A stretch of DNA of 64,000 nt from Shimia sp. R9_2. Its GTDB lineage: Bacteria; Pseudomonadota; Alphaproteobacteria; Rhodobacterales; Rhodobacteraceae. This document shows, in pieces, positions 1-9,120 of the stretch. Position 1 is the first letter of the stretch. Each line of letters begins with the position of its first letter. The stretch is from NCBI RefSeq assembly GCF_017743735.1, contig NZ_JAGHRO010000003.1:186001-250000 (forward strand). Reading direction: 5' to 3'. A program made the translations under genes and the position numbers. Below the pieces are notes generated by a model, which was not told the origin of the DNA, ran no database searches, and saw only the letters and a program-made list of their open reading frames with translations.

Positions 1-4
1 ACTG

Positions 5-1462
5 ATGTATGTGCCTGCGGCGGTGGCATTGGTGCAGAACGACCATTTTGTGTCGCGCAGCTTTTTCTATTCCGGCACGATGGTGCTGTCTGTCTGTACG
101 CTGATCGCGATTGCGGTGCATGGTACGCGGGGGCGCACGCGCACGGTGGACAACCTCAAAGCGCTGTTTTTGGCGCTTGCGCTGTTACCGGCAGTGCTGG
201 CGTTGCCGATGTATGAAACACTTGGTGTGGTGCCCTATGTGGATGTTTATTTCGAGATGGTCAGCAGCCTGACCACCACCGGGATGACCACCTATGAGCC
301 AGCCAGCATGCTGACGGATGCGGTGCATCTGTGGCGCGGGATGGTGGGCTGGCTTGGCGGGCTGTTGATGTGGGTGGCGGCGGCGGCGGTTCTGGCACCG
401 TTGAGCCTTGGCGGGTTTGAAGTGACGGCCATGGGGGAACCCGGCCAGCTTGATACCGGCCAGACCCATATGCAGCAGGCGCGCCCGATGAAGCGCTGGA
501 GTCGTGCGGCGCAAGCGCTGTTGCCGATATATGTTGGTCTGACCGGCGCGCTGTGGATCATGCTGGTGGTGCTGGGGGATCGCCCGATTGTCGGGCTGAT
601 GAATGCCATGGCGACGCTTTCGACCAGCGGGATCACCACCGGCGTGGGGGTGCAGAACAGCAATTCCGGCGTTGCGGGGGAGATGATCATCTTCCTGTTC
701 CTGCTGTTTGCCCTGTCGCGCAGCACCTTCAGCTCTGACACAGGGGCGGTGCGGCGCAACAGTCTGCTCGAAGATCCGGAGCTGCGACTGGGGTTTCTGA
801 TCGTGATGGTGGTGGCGGTGATGCTGTTCATGCGGCACTGGTTTGGGGCGCTGAGCGAAGAAGATGTGAGCGATCCGCTGGCCGGTCTGAAAGCCGCCTG
901 GGGCGGGATTTTCACGGTGATGAGCTTTCTGACCACCACCGGGTTTGAAAGCTCGGAATGGCATGTGGCGCGGGACTGGAGCGGATTGCAGACGCCGGGT
1001 CTGATCCTTCTGGCGCTGGCCATGGTGGGCGGCGGCGTGGCGACCACGGCGGGGGGCGTGAAGTTGCTGCGGGTCTATGCGCTTTACGTGCAGGGGCTGG
1101 GTGAGATGGAGCGGCTGGTGCATCCCAATGTGGTGCTGGGGCGCAAACGGGCAGGCGCGCGCGGGTTGAGACGGCGCGGGGCGGTGATCGCCTGGGTGTT
1201 TTTCATGCTGTTTGCTCTGTCGCTTGCCGCCGTGACCCTGCTGCTGGCGCTTGCCGGAAACAGCTTTGAAGAGGCGCTTATTCTGGCGGTCTCCGCGCTC
1301 ACAACGGCGGGGCCGTTGACGCAGGTGGCCGGAGAATTCCCGATTGCGATTTCATCGCTGGGGCCGGTGGAAAAGCTTATTCTTTGTGCAGCTATGATTG
1401 CCGGACGGCTGGAAGCGCTGGCGGTTATCGCCCTGATTTCTCCGGACTTGTGGCAGAAATGA
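5..1462 (+). CDS. trkH: TrkH-family potassium uptake membrane subunit (5' end may lie outside the window)
   Basis: This is the pore-forming subunit of a Trk-type potassium transporter in the inner membrane, which normally pairs with a cytoplasmic TrkA (not in the window). The four filter-like loops typical of the family are visible: SLTTTGMTTY near residue 88, STSGITTG near 201, SFLTTTGF near 307 and SALTTAGP near 430. They are separated by many hydrophobic segments. The first ATG is at position 5, and the reading frame stays open to the window edge, so the true start may lie upstream. At 485 residues it is near full length. It runs into hfq with a 124-base gap. The family call is firm; the exact start is not. 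Confidence 0.93.
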   Translation: MYVPAAVALVQNDHFVSRSFFYSGTMVLSVCTLIAIAVHGTRGRTRTVDNLKALFLALALLPAVLALPMYETLGVVPYVDVYFEMVSSLTTTGMTTYEPASMLTDAVHLWRGMVGWLGGLLMWVAAAAVLAPLSLGGFEVTAMGEPGQLDTGQTHMQQARPMKRWSRAAQALLPIYVGLTGALWIMLVVLGDRPIVGLMNAMATLSTSGITTGVGVQNSNSGVAGEMIIFLFLLFALSRSTFSSDTGAVRRNSLLEDPELRLGFLIVMVVAVMLFMRHWFGALSEEDVSDPLAGLKAAWGGIFTVMSFLTTTGFESSEWHVARDWSGLQTPGLILLALAMVGGGVATTAGGVKLLRVYALYVQGLGEMERLVHPNVVLGRKRAGARGLRRRGAVIAWVFFMLFALSLAAVTLLLALAGNSFEEALILAVSALTTAGPLTQVAGEFPIAISSLGPVEKLILCAAMIAGRLEALAVIALISPDLWQK

Positions 1463-1586
1463 TGCGGTTGACCCTGTAGCGGTTTAAAAAGGCGTCATTT
1501 TAGGCTGGTAAGTCCAGAATGTGCGCTCCATACTCGCGACTGCATACCTATCCCGATGCACAAACAAGAACAAAGGCAAGCACGAC

Positions 1587-1826
1587 ATGGCTTCGGATCG
1601 ACAGAATCTCCAAGATGCATTTTTGAACCACGTCCGGAAAACCAAAGTTCCGGTGACCATTTTTCTGATCAACGGTGTGAAACTGCAGGGTGTGATCACC
1701 TGGTTTGACAACTTCTGTGTGCTGCTGCGCCGCGATGGTCAGAGCCAGTTGGTCTACAAACATGCGATCTCGACAATCATGCCGGCGCAGCCGATTTCTC
1801 TGTATGAAGGTGAAGACGCCTCTTGA
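1587..1826 (+). CDS. hfq: RNA chaperone Hfq
   Basis: Hfq is a hexameric Sm-like protein that pairs small regulatory RNAs with mRNAs. The 79-residue product starts [10 protein letters not shown]. It has the Sm1 core with the [10 protein letters not shown] stretch and the Sm2 signature YKHAIST. Length and sequence are typical for Rhodobacterales. An in-frame upstream ATG at 1521 would add 22 unconserved residues and is rejected. The last base of its stop codon is the first base of the hflX ATG, so the two genes are almost certainly co-transcribed and translationally coupled, as in many proteobacteria. Confidence 0.97.
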   Translation: MASDRQNLQDAFLNHVRKTKVPVTIFLINGVKLQGVITWFDNFCVLLRRDGQSQLVYKHAISTIMPAQPISLYEGEDAS

Positions 1827-3100
1827 TGGAGCATGACACGCAGGTCACCCGCGCTTGGGTCCTGCATCCCGATATCACTGGCGCTGATCAGCGGCGCGAG
1901 GCCTCTTTCGCGTTGGAAGAGGCCATTTCGCTTGCAGCGGCTTTGCCGGAACTGGAGGTGGTGGGCTCAAACGTCGTGCGCCTGCCCAAAGCCCAGCCCG
2001 GCAAGCTGTTTGGCAGCGGTAAGATCGAAGAACTGAAGGCGCTGTTTAAGGCCAATGAGGTGGAGCTTGTCCTGATTGACGGGCCGGTCACCCCTGTGCA
2101 GCAGCGCAATCTGGAAAAAGAGTGGAAGGTCAAACTGCTGGACCGGACCGGGCTGATCCTTGAGATCTTCTCGGATCGGGCGCGCACCCGTGAGGGTGTG
2201 CTGCAGGTTGAGATGGCCGCGCTGTCTTATCAGCGGACACGTCTGGTGCGGGCCTGGACCCACTTGGAACGTCAGCGAGGCGGGCTTGGCTTTGTGGGCG
2301 GCCCCGGTGAAACCCAGATCGAGGCGGACCGTCGCGCGATTGACGACCAGTTGGTGCGGCTGCGCCGCCAGCTGGCGAAGGTTGTGAAAACTCGCGAGCT
2401 GCACCGGAAGGCGCGCGCCAAGGTGCCGTTTCCGATTGTCGCGCTGGTGGGCTATACCAACGCCGGAAAATCCACGCTTTTCAATCGTGTAACTGGTGCA
2501 GATGTGATGGCGAAAGACATGCTTTTTGCCACGCTCGACCCGACCATGCGCGCGGTGGAGCTGCCCAACAACGGCCCCGAAGTGATCCTTTCGGACACGG
2601 TGGGCTTCATCAGTGATCTGCCAACGCAGCTTGTGGCGGCCTTTCGGGCAACGCTGGAAGAGGTGCTGGCGGCTGATCTGGTGCTGCATGTGCGCGACAT
2701 TGCGCATCCGGAAACGGAGCATCAGGCCGAAGATGTGCGCACCATCCTTGAGACCCTCGGGCTCAATGAAGAGACGCCGCAGATCGAGGTCTGGAACAAG
2801 ATTGACCTGCTGAGTGCGGATGATCGCGATGCGATGGTCGCCAAGGCGGAGCGCGAAGAGGATATCTTTGCGGTGTCCGCTGTGAGCGGACAGGGTCTTG
2901 ATGAGATGTTTGCGGCGATCCAGCAGGCTTTGGCCAGCGAGAAGAGCCGCGAAACGCTGAAGCTCAGCTTTGCGGCGGGCAAGGCACGGGCGTGGCTCTT
3001 TAAAGAGGGCATCGTGGAGGAAGAAGCCCAGACGGACGAGGGCTTTGAGATCACCGTGCTGTGGAGCGCCAAGCAACGGGCGCAGTTTGAAAGCCTCTGA
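1826..3100 (+). CDS. hflX: GTPase HflX
   Basis: HflX is a ribosome-associated GTPase that splits stalled or stressed 70S ribosomes. The protein has the N-terminal HflX domain, a helical linker containing GGPGETQIE, and a G domain. The G domain shows G1 GYTNAGKST near residue 209, G3 DTVGF near 256, G4 NKID near 325 and the G5-like SAVSGQG near 350. The start at 1826 overlaps the hfq stop by one base; a TTG three bases upstream is also possible. At 424 residues the length matches the family. It follows the conserved hfq-hflX order. Confidence 0.96.
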   Translation: MEHDTQVTRAWVLHPDITGADQRREASFALEEAISLAAALPELEVVGSNVVRLPKAQPGKLFGSGKIEELKALFKANEVELVLIDGPVTPVQQRNLEKEWKVKLLDRTGLILEIFSDRARTREGVLQVEMAALSYQRTRLVRAWTHLERQRGGLGFVGGPGETQIEADRRAIDDQLVRLRRQLAKVVKTRELHRKARAKVPFPIVALVGYTNAGKSTLFNRVTGADVMAKDMLFATLDPTMRAVELPNNGPEVILSDTVGFISDLPTQLVAAFRATLEEVLAADLVLHVRDIAHPETEHQAEDVRTILETLGLNEETPQIEVWNKIDLLSADDRDAMVAKAEREEDIFAVSAVSGQGLDEMFAAIQQALASEKSRETLKLSFAAGKARAWLFKEGIVEEEAQTDEGFEITVLWSAKQRAQFESL

Positions 3101-3132
3101 TAGAGGCCTTAAGAACCCATCCTAAGATATTG

Positions 3133-3155
3133 ATGGCGCAGGGTTACTGCGCCAT
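3133..3155. terminator. Hairpin between convergent hflX and penicillin-acylase gene
   Basis: A perfect 9-bp stem (ATGGCGCAG / CTGCGCCAT) with a 5-base loop lies between the convergent gene ends and includes the last codons of the minus-strand gene. There is no clear T-run on either side, so it may be an mRNA 3' end stabiliser or a weak bidirectional terminator. Confidence 0.45.
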
Positions 3156-5612
3156 CGGTTCAATCCGCGTCACGCCAACAGCGGCGGCGCGGGCCAGCTC
3201 TTCATCCAATGACATTGGAATATATTCGCCCCGCCGCCACAGCTGGGCCATGTCGTCATAAAAGCGCGACAGGAAGTGGCCGGACTGGCCGGTGGAGATC
3301 ACAAAAACCGAGCTGTCAGGATCGGCGAAGTCATAGACGCCGCGGTAGCCTGCGGCGTGGACGTTGTGGTACGGGTTTTCGCCGGTGCCGCTGGTTTTGC
3401 CGCGCTGAAGTGTGTTGTCGCCCCCAGAGGTGGATTGGCGGATGTTCACAAAGAAGCGCAGGATCGGCACCTCGCCAAGCGCCTGATGGTCATGGGTGGC
3501 CTGATGGACATCGCCCCAGCGCAGAGATTCAAGCTGTGGACCATAGCGTTCTTCAATGGTGATGAGCGCGTCATCCAGCGCAAGTCTGGCCATGTCGGCG
3601 CAGGTTTCCTGAGGGACGCTTTGGCGCACGTCACACCATGCTGCGGCGCCGTCGATGTTGCGGAAGACACGTTCGATAAAGAGTGGCTCCACATGGGTGT
3701 ACTCATCTGCCAGCGGGCCAAGATCGTCGCGGATCAGGCGCTCCTGTAGCGCGCGCACCCATGCGGCATAGATCAGCGGCTCCGGCAGGTGTTCGTTCAT
3801 TTCGCCATTCCATTCAGACAACAGCGTAAGCGCGCGCTGGCGCTGGCGTTCGCGGCTGCCTTCGGGGGCGGCCTCGCCGGTGTACCAGAGTTCTGCGCCA
3901 ATCAGCGGCAGGATCGAGCGGGCGGAGAAGCTGACGGTGTCGAGCTGGGCCTCGATAAAGCTGTCGCGGGTGTGGACGCGGCGGCCCTGCATCAGGCGCT
4001 GCCAGCGTTGGATGCGCTGACTGTCGCCCCAGATATAGGAGATATGCTGGGGGAAGGGGCGGTCGATGAATTTGTTGTTGGTGTTGCCGACGATGCCGCC
4101 AACGGGTTCCACAAAAGACGGGTTGTTAGCCGCATCAAACACGCCCTGCCAGCGGTTTTCGGCAAGCGCCCCCAGGGACGGCAGACGCCCGCGGCTTTGG
4201 TGCGCGCTGTCCCTGCGCGGGACGGCACCGATGAGGGCCATGCCGATGTTGTCTTTGTCAGCCAGCGTGAGCGTGAGGCCGGGGGCGACGTGCTGTTTGG
4301 TGACCTCAATGGCGCGCTCGACAGAGTCGGCATACATCAGGTCCAGAAGTGCAGTTGTAGAGCGGTCTTTCGGGCTAAGCGCGGTCCAGCGCAGGGCGGC
4401 CACATGGCCCGGAGGCGTGATGGCGGCGAGGTTGAAATCCGTGCCAGGCAGGACGGGTCCGTTTTCTGTCCAGCGCAGGGTCAGGGTGACGGGGCTGTGA
4501 TCTTTGATGGTGATGATCGACTTGCGGGTTTCAAAGGTTTTGAAGCCGTCCGGTGTGCGGTAGCGCTCCGGGTCGCTGGGGTCGAGCTCTTCGATGTAGA
4601 GGTCCTGATCATCCACATAGGCGGCGGTGATGCCCCAGCCCAAAGCCTCGCTGCGGCCGGAAAGCACGACAGGAATGCCCGGGATTGTCGCGCCGATGAC
4701 GCCGCCGCTTTGTAGCTCCAGCCGGGCGAGATACCAGATCGACGGCGCGGTCAGGCCGAGGTGCGGATCATTGGCCAGAAGGGTACCGCCGGAGGCGCTG
4801 CGGGTGGGCGCGGCGGCCCAGGCGTTGGAGGCCCCTGACAGCGCGGGGATCTTGAAAGGCGAGAGCGGATGGGCGGGCAAAGGCTTGCTCGCGGCATAGC
4901 GCGGAGCACCCGGAACAAGACTGGCATATTCTGGCAACGCGGCGACACCGGTGCCCGGCGCGTCTGGAAGAATGTCCACCAAGCGATTGATATCATTGAG
5001 TGCTAGAGAGGTGCGCGCGCGCAGAACTTCAGATTGCATCTGACCCGTGAGCTGCAGGGCCATGAGCTTTTGCAGGGCGATGGTGTCGGCAGGCTGCCAC
5101 GGGGAGAAGGCCTGTTTGAAGAGGAAAAGCTCCGGTGCGCCGCGGCCCAGAGCGGAGCGGTTGACCTCGTCAATGCGCGCGTTCACGCCACGGGCGTAGG
5201 CTTGCAGAGCGGCCAGCACCTCCAGATCCTGCGCGGAGACCGATTGCTGGGCCGCGCCCGCGATGTCGAGCCGGCGCATGAGCTTGTCGATTTCCAGCGT
5301 GCGGGTGCCGAAGACCTCAGACAGCCGCCCCTGAGCCGTGCGGCGCATGGTGAGCATCTGCCAGAGGCGGTCCTGCGCATGGGCATAGCCCAGGCCAAAG
5401 AACACATCCTCGTCGGTTTCCCCGAAAATATGCGGCACATTTGCGTTGTTGCGCACAATCTCCAGTGGTGCGGAGACACCAGCCGCGGCAAAGGTCTTGT
5501 CGTAGTCCGGCAAGCTGCGGGAGGCGAGGAAATAGATCAGCATCACGCCGAGCACGGTGAGAATCACCAAGCCGCTGGCAATGCGCAAAAGCCATCTGAA
5601 AAATGCCGCCAT
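3144..5612 (-). CDS. Penicillin acylase family protein (Ntn hydrolase), membrane-anchored
   Basis: This belongs to the penicillin amidase/acyl-homoserine-lactone acylase family: periplasmic N-terminal-nucleophile amidases that mature by self-cleavage into alpha and beta chains. The predicted start MAAFFRWLL (5612) has an AGAGG Shine-Dalgarno sequence 7 bases upstream; a longer start at 5660 would nearly abut the divergent gene. One hydrophobic anchor (about residues 10-30) precedes the alpha chain. The catalytic Ser at the chain junction is in GASNAWA (residue 262 of the 822-residue form). It is followed by ANDPHLGL, and further on by the GNTNNKF region expected to supply oxyanion and substrate contacts. 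The substrate is unknown: lactone acylase, penicillin acylase and cyclic-lipopeptide acylase are all possible. Confidence 0.88.
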   Translation of the reverse strand: MAAFFRWLLRIASGLVILTVLGVMLIYFLASRSLPDYDKTFAAAGVSAPLEIVRNNANVPHIFGETDEDVFFGLGYAHAQDRLWQMLTMRRTAQGRLSEVFGTRTLEIDKLMRRLDIAGAAQQSVSAQDLEVLAALQAYARGVNARIDEVNRSALGRGAPELFLFKQAFSPWQPADTIALQKLMALQLTGQMQSEVLRARTSLALNDINRLVDILPDAPGTGVAALPEYASLVPGAPRYAASKPLPAHPLSPFKIPALSGASNAWAAAPTRSASGGTLLANDPHLGLTAPSIWYLARLELQSGGVIGATIPGIPVVLSGRSEALGWGITAAYVDDQDLYIEELDPSDPERYRTPDGFKTFETRKSIITIKDHSPVTLTLRWTENGPVLPGTDFNLAAITPPGHVAALRWTALSPKDRSTTALLDLMYADSVERAIEVTKQHVAPGLTLTLADKDNIGMALIGAVPRRDSAHQSRGRLPSLGALAENRWQGVFDAANNPSFVEPVGGIVGNTNNKFIDRPFPQHISYIWGDSQRIQRWQRLMQGRRVHTRDSFIEAQLDTVSFSARSILPLIGAELWYTGEAAPEGSRERQRQRALTLLSEWNGEMNEHLPEPLIYAAWVRALQERLIRDDLGPLADEYTHVEPLFIERVFRNIDGAAAWCDVRQSVPQETCADMARLALDDALITIEERYGPQLESLRWGDVHQATHDHQALGEVPILRFFVNIRQSTSGGDNTLQRGKTSGTGENPYHNVHAAGYRGVYDFADPDSSVFVISTGQSGHFLSRFYDDMAQLWRRGEYIPMSLDEELARAAAVGVTRIEPMAQ

Positions 5613-5693
5613 GGGTCTGCCTCTTATAGTCCTTGCCTTCTGCTTGCGCAGGCGAGACAAGTATTACGACGAATGAAAGCAAGGGGAAAGCCG

Positions 5694-6566
5694 ATGGCAA
5701 AAGTTGCGTTTTTGGGCTTGGGAGTGATGGGGTATCCGATGGCCGGATATCTGGTGAAAGAGGGCCATGAGGTGACGGTTTACAACCGCACCACCGCCAA
5801 GGTTGAGGCCTGGGCCAAGGAATATGGGGCCGGGTTCGCGGCGACCCCGCTTGAGGCCGTTGCCGGTGCAGAATTTGTGATGTGCTGTGTGGGCAATGAT
5901 GACGATCTGCGCTCTGTTTGCCTTGGCGATGACGGTGCTTTTGCAGGCATGTCAGAGGGCAGCACTTTTGTGGATCACACCACGGTTTCGGCCAAAGTGA
6001 CGGCAGAGCTTTACGCAGCGGGCAAAGCGCAGGGCATTGCTTTTGTCGATGCGCCTGTGTCTGGCGGTCAGGCGGGCGCTGAGAACGGCATTCTGTCGAT
6101 CATGTGTGGCGGCGATCAGGCGGCCTATGATGTGGCGGAGCCGATCATGCGGGCCTATGGGCGCTCGATCAAACGTTTGGGCGAAAGCGGGTCCGGGCAG
6201 CTGACCAAGATGGTCAATCAGATCTGTATTGCCGGTCTGGTGCAGGGGCTGTCTGAAGGGCTGCATTTTGCGGAGAAAGCCGGGCTTGATGGCCGTGCTG
6301 TGGTTGATGTGATCGCGGGTGGCGCGGCGGGCAGCTGGCAGATGCAGAACCGCTATGAGACCATGATTGACGATGAGTTTGATCACGGTTTTGCGGTGGA
6401 CTGGATGCGCAAGGATCTGGGCATTGTGCTCTCCACTGGCGATGAGATCGGCGCAAGCCTGCCGGTGACGGCGCTGGTCGATCAGTTCTACAAAGACGTG
6501 CAGAAACTGGGCGGCGGGCGTTGGGATACCTCCAGCCTGATCAAGCGCCTGCGCGCGCTGGATTGA
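5694..6566 (+). CDS. NAD(P)-dependent beta-hydroxyacid dehydrogenase (3-hydroxyisobutyrate dehydrogenase / tartronate semialdehyde reductase type)
   Basis: This soluble oxidoreductase interconverts a beta-hydroxyacid and its semialdehyde. The N-terminal Rossmann motif GLGVMGYPMA (residues 8-17), the substrate-binding DAPVSGGQAGA near residue 119 and the catalytic-Lys region GQLTKMVNQ near 168 are all present. At 290 residues the length is normal. The start at 5694 has AAGGGGA 6 bases upstream; the long upstream reading-frame extension overlaps the divergent gene and is rejected. Which substrate is used (3-hydroxyisobutyrate, glycerate/tartronate semialdehyde or succinate semialdehyde) cannot be decided from the sequence. 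A palindromic repeat element follows the stop. Confidence 0.9.
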   Translation: MAKVAFLGLGVMGYPMAGYLVKEGHEVTVYNRTTAKVEAWAKEYGAGFAATPLEAVAGAEFVMCCVGNDDDLRSVCLGDDGAFAGMSEGSTFVDHTTVSAKVTAELYAAGKAQGIAFVDAPVSGGQAGAENGILSIMCGGDQAAYDVAEPIMRAYGRSIKRLGESGSGQLTKMVNQICIAGLVQGLSEGLHFAEKAGLDGRAVVDVIAGGAAGSWQMQNRYETMIDDEFDHGFAVDWMRKDLGIVLSTGDEIGASLPVTALVDQFYKDVQKLGGGRWDTSSLIKRLRALD

Positions 6567-6596
6567 TTTTCTGAGCGCTTAGATCATGGTTCAACC

Positions 6597-6720
6597 AATT
6601 TGCAATGACTGCAGTGGGTCACATAGACCGGCCCCCTCCCATGGGGAGGGTCGGGGGCTGGTCGGCTTCGCCGCCTGCGAGCTGGTGGAAACCAAGCGAT
6701 TCAGATTTTTAGGACGATGC
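6597..6720 (+). repeat. Dispersed palindromic intergenic element, copy 1 (shorter)
   Basis: This copy shares with 40681-40858 the start AATTTGCAA, then CATAGACC exactly 25 bases on, a C-rich/G-rich inverted repeat, an identical 30-base core (6643-6672 versus 40779-40808) and a TCAGATTTT near the end. The element sits 30 bases after a plus-strand stop codon. It appears to be a deleted version of the longer copy, having lost the middle of the stem. No coding potential is claimed; the short reading frame across it is produced by the repeat. Confidence 0.75.
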
Positions 6721-6731
6721 TTCAGAAACAA

Positions 6732-6761
6732 AAAAAGCGCAGGCGGTGGCCCGCGCTTTTT
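6732..6761. terminator. Bidirectional intrinsic terminator
   Basis: A 9-bp perfect stem (AAAAAGCGC / GCGCTTTTT) with a 12-base loop is flanked by an A-run on the left and a T-rich run on the right. It would terminate both the plus-strand dehydrogenase transcript and the minus-strand SYLF gene. Confidence 0.8.
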
Positions 6762-6779
6762 CTTTTTAAAATAAACCGC

Positions 6780-7340
6780 TTACGGGATGATGCGGTTGTA
6801 TTTGATGCCTTCCAGAGTGGCACCGATTTTCAGGCCTGCCTGGCCAAAGATCACGGCGATCACCGGCGCGAGCAGGTTGGTGGTTTCGGCACTCAGGTTG
6901 CCGCCTTCGTTGGCGACCACATATTGTGCGCCTGCGCCTGCGGCCCAACCGTTGGAGCTGCGGAAATCTGCGAGCGCGCCGTCGGTCATGAAGAACAGCA
7001 CATGGGCGTGCTGCTGGGCACCGATTTGCAGACCCACGCTGCCCTTGGTGGCCGAGTAGTAATCCACGGTCACGTCGTTGACGCGCAGGGCGCCACGGCC
7101 GTAGCCGCCGCCAAAGCCAAATCCGGCCTCGGTGACCAGCGGCATCACCAGAATACCGGCGGCTTTGTCGCGCAGGTCGGTGGTGTTCGGATATTCGGAA
7201 TAGAGGTAGCTGAGAGTTGCATCCGCGCGGGCGTCAATTTCGCTTGCGCCATTGGAGCCAACACCGTTGCCACATGCAGCGGTGACGCCAGCGGCTGCAA
7301 GGCCGGTGAGGGCGAAGCCGCGTCGGGTGAGATTGGTCAT
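6780..7340 (-). CDS. SYLF/YSC84-domain lipid-binding lipoprotein
   Basis: The product is a 186-residue exported protein. Its N-terminus has TRRGFALTG, a Tat-like twin-arginine stretch, followed by a hydrophobic run ending in the lipobox VTAAC (Cys23), so it is probably a lipoprotein. The remainder matches the SYLF (YSC84) domain: AAGILVMP near residue 62, the glycine-rich GFGFGGGYGRG near 74, QIGAQ near 104 and FMTDGAL near 116. SYLF domains bind phosphoinositides in eukaryotes; the bacterial role is unclear. It is a single gene bounded by a terminator downstream. Confidence 0.87.
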   Translation of the reverse strand: MTNLTRRGFALTGLAAAGVTAACGNGVGSNGASEIDARADATLSYLYSEYPNTTDLRDKAAGILVMPLVTEAGFGFGGGYGRGALRVNDVTVDYYSATKGSVGLQIGAQQHAHVLFFMTDGALADFRSSNGWAAGAGAQYVVANEGGNLSAETTNLLAPVIAVIFGQAGLKIGATLEGIKYNRIIP

Positions 7341-7445
7341 GGTCTTTGCCTGTGTTTGTTGAAGTCTGCTCAGTTCACCGGTTTTGATCCGGCTTTCCGG
7401 CAGTATAGACGGCCTGAAGGCCTATGTCACTAGATCTGCAAAGCT

Positions 7446-8492
<1,047 letters not shown>

Positions 8493-8548
8493 TCAAGGCT
8501 AGGAATTGCCGCAGTGGCAGGGTATGTCGTTTAAAAATTTAAAGGGCA

Positions 8549-9082
8549 GTGAAAACTTTGGACCTGAGCCAAACCGTATTAGAACTCATCGACTTCCGAA
8601 GCTTTTCGAACCTGTGGTTCTGGATTGCATTGGCGGTGTTTTGGTCCTCTGCCAGCCACTGGGTGCTGGGTGTTCCGTGGGATCTGGTCCTGCGCGCCAA
8701 GCGCAAGGGCGGGCAGTTTGAGGAAGATTTTCACGCGCTGGTGCAGATCAATATCAACCGCATTCTGCATATGGTGGATGTCGCCGGCATGTGGCTGGTG
8801 GGGATTGTGAGCTTTGTACTCACCGGATTGGCGGTTTTGGGTTTTGGCTACGCGATTGAGTTTGCGCAGGCGGTCTTCTTGATTGCGCTGCCCATGAGCC
8901 TTGTGTTTGCGATGAGCGTGCGCGCCTCGCGGCATATCAAGCGCGATGATCTGAACGGTGATACGCTGCGTAAACGGCTGACGCGGCACCGTTTCTGGGT
9001 GCAGCTGGTCGGGATGATCTCGATTTTTGTGACCTCTCTGTGGGGCATGTATCAGAACTTGTTGGTGTCGCCTCTGGGATAA
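8549..9082 (+). CDS. Conserved small integral membrane protein, function unknown
   Basis: This 177-residue protein has about four hydrophobic segments: residues 22-40, 75-95, 100-120 and 153-170. The soluble part between the first two contains RAKRKGGQFEEDF. I do not recognise a named domain, but the protein looks like a conserved Rhodobacterales membrane protein. The start is a GTG with AAAGGG just upstream. It sits 38 bases before mfd on the same strand and may be co-transcribed with it, but no functional link is evident. Confidence 0.7.
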   Translation: MKTLDLSQTVLELIDFRSFSNLWFWIALAVFWSSASHWVLGVPWDLVLRAKRKGGQFEEDFHALVQININRILHMVDVAGMWLVGIVSFVLTGLAVLGFGYAIEFAQAVFLIALPMSLVFAMSVRASRHIKRDDLNGDTLRKRLTRHRFWVQLVGMISIFVTSLWGMYQNLLVSPLG

Positions 9083-9120
9083 GGCCGGGGCGTAACCCTT
9101 TGAAAATGAAGGCGTGAGTG

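Noticed and set aside
5034-5693. 220-residue N-terminal extension of the beta-hydroxyacid dehydrogenase
   Set aside because: It is antisense to the penicillin-acylase gene; the Rossmann motif begins right after the ATG at 5694, which has its own ribosome-binding site.
6586-6774. Short plus-strand frame containing GEGRGLVGFA
   Set aside because: The peptide arises from the palindromic repeat; the same peptide appears at 40611-40835 in the second copy, which explains it as repeat sequence and not as a gene family.
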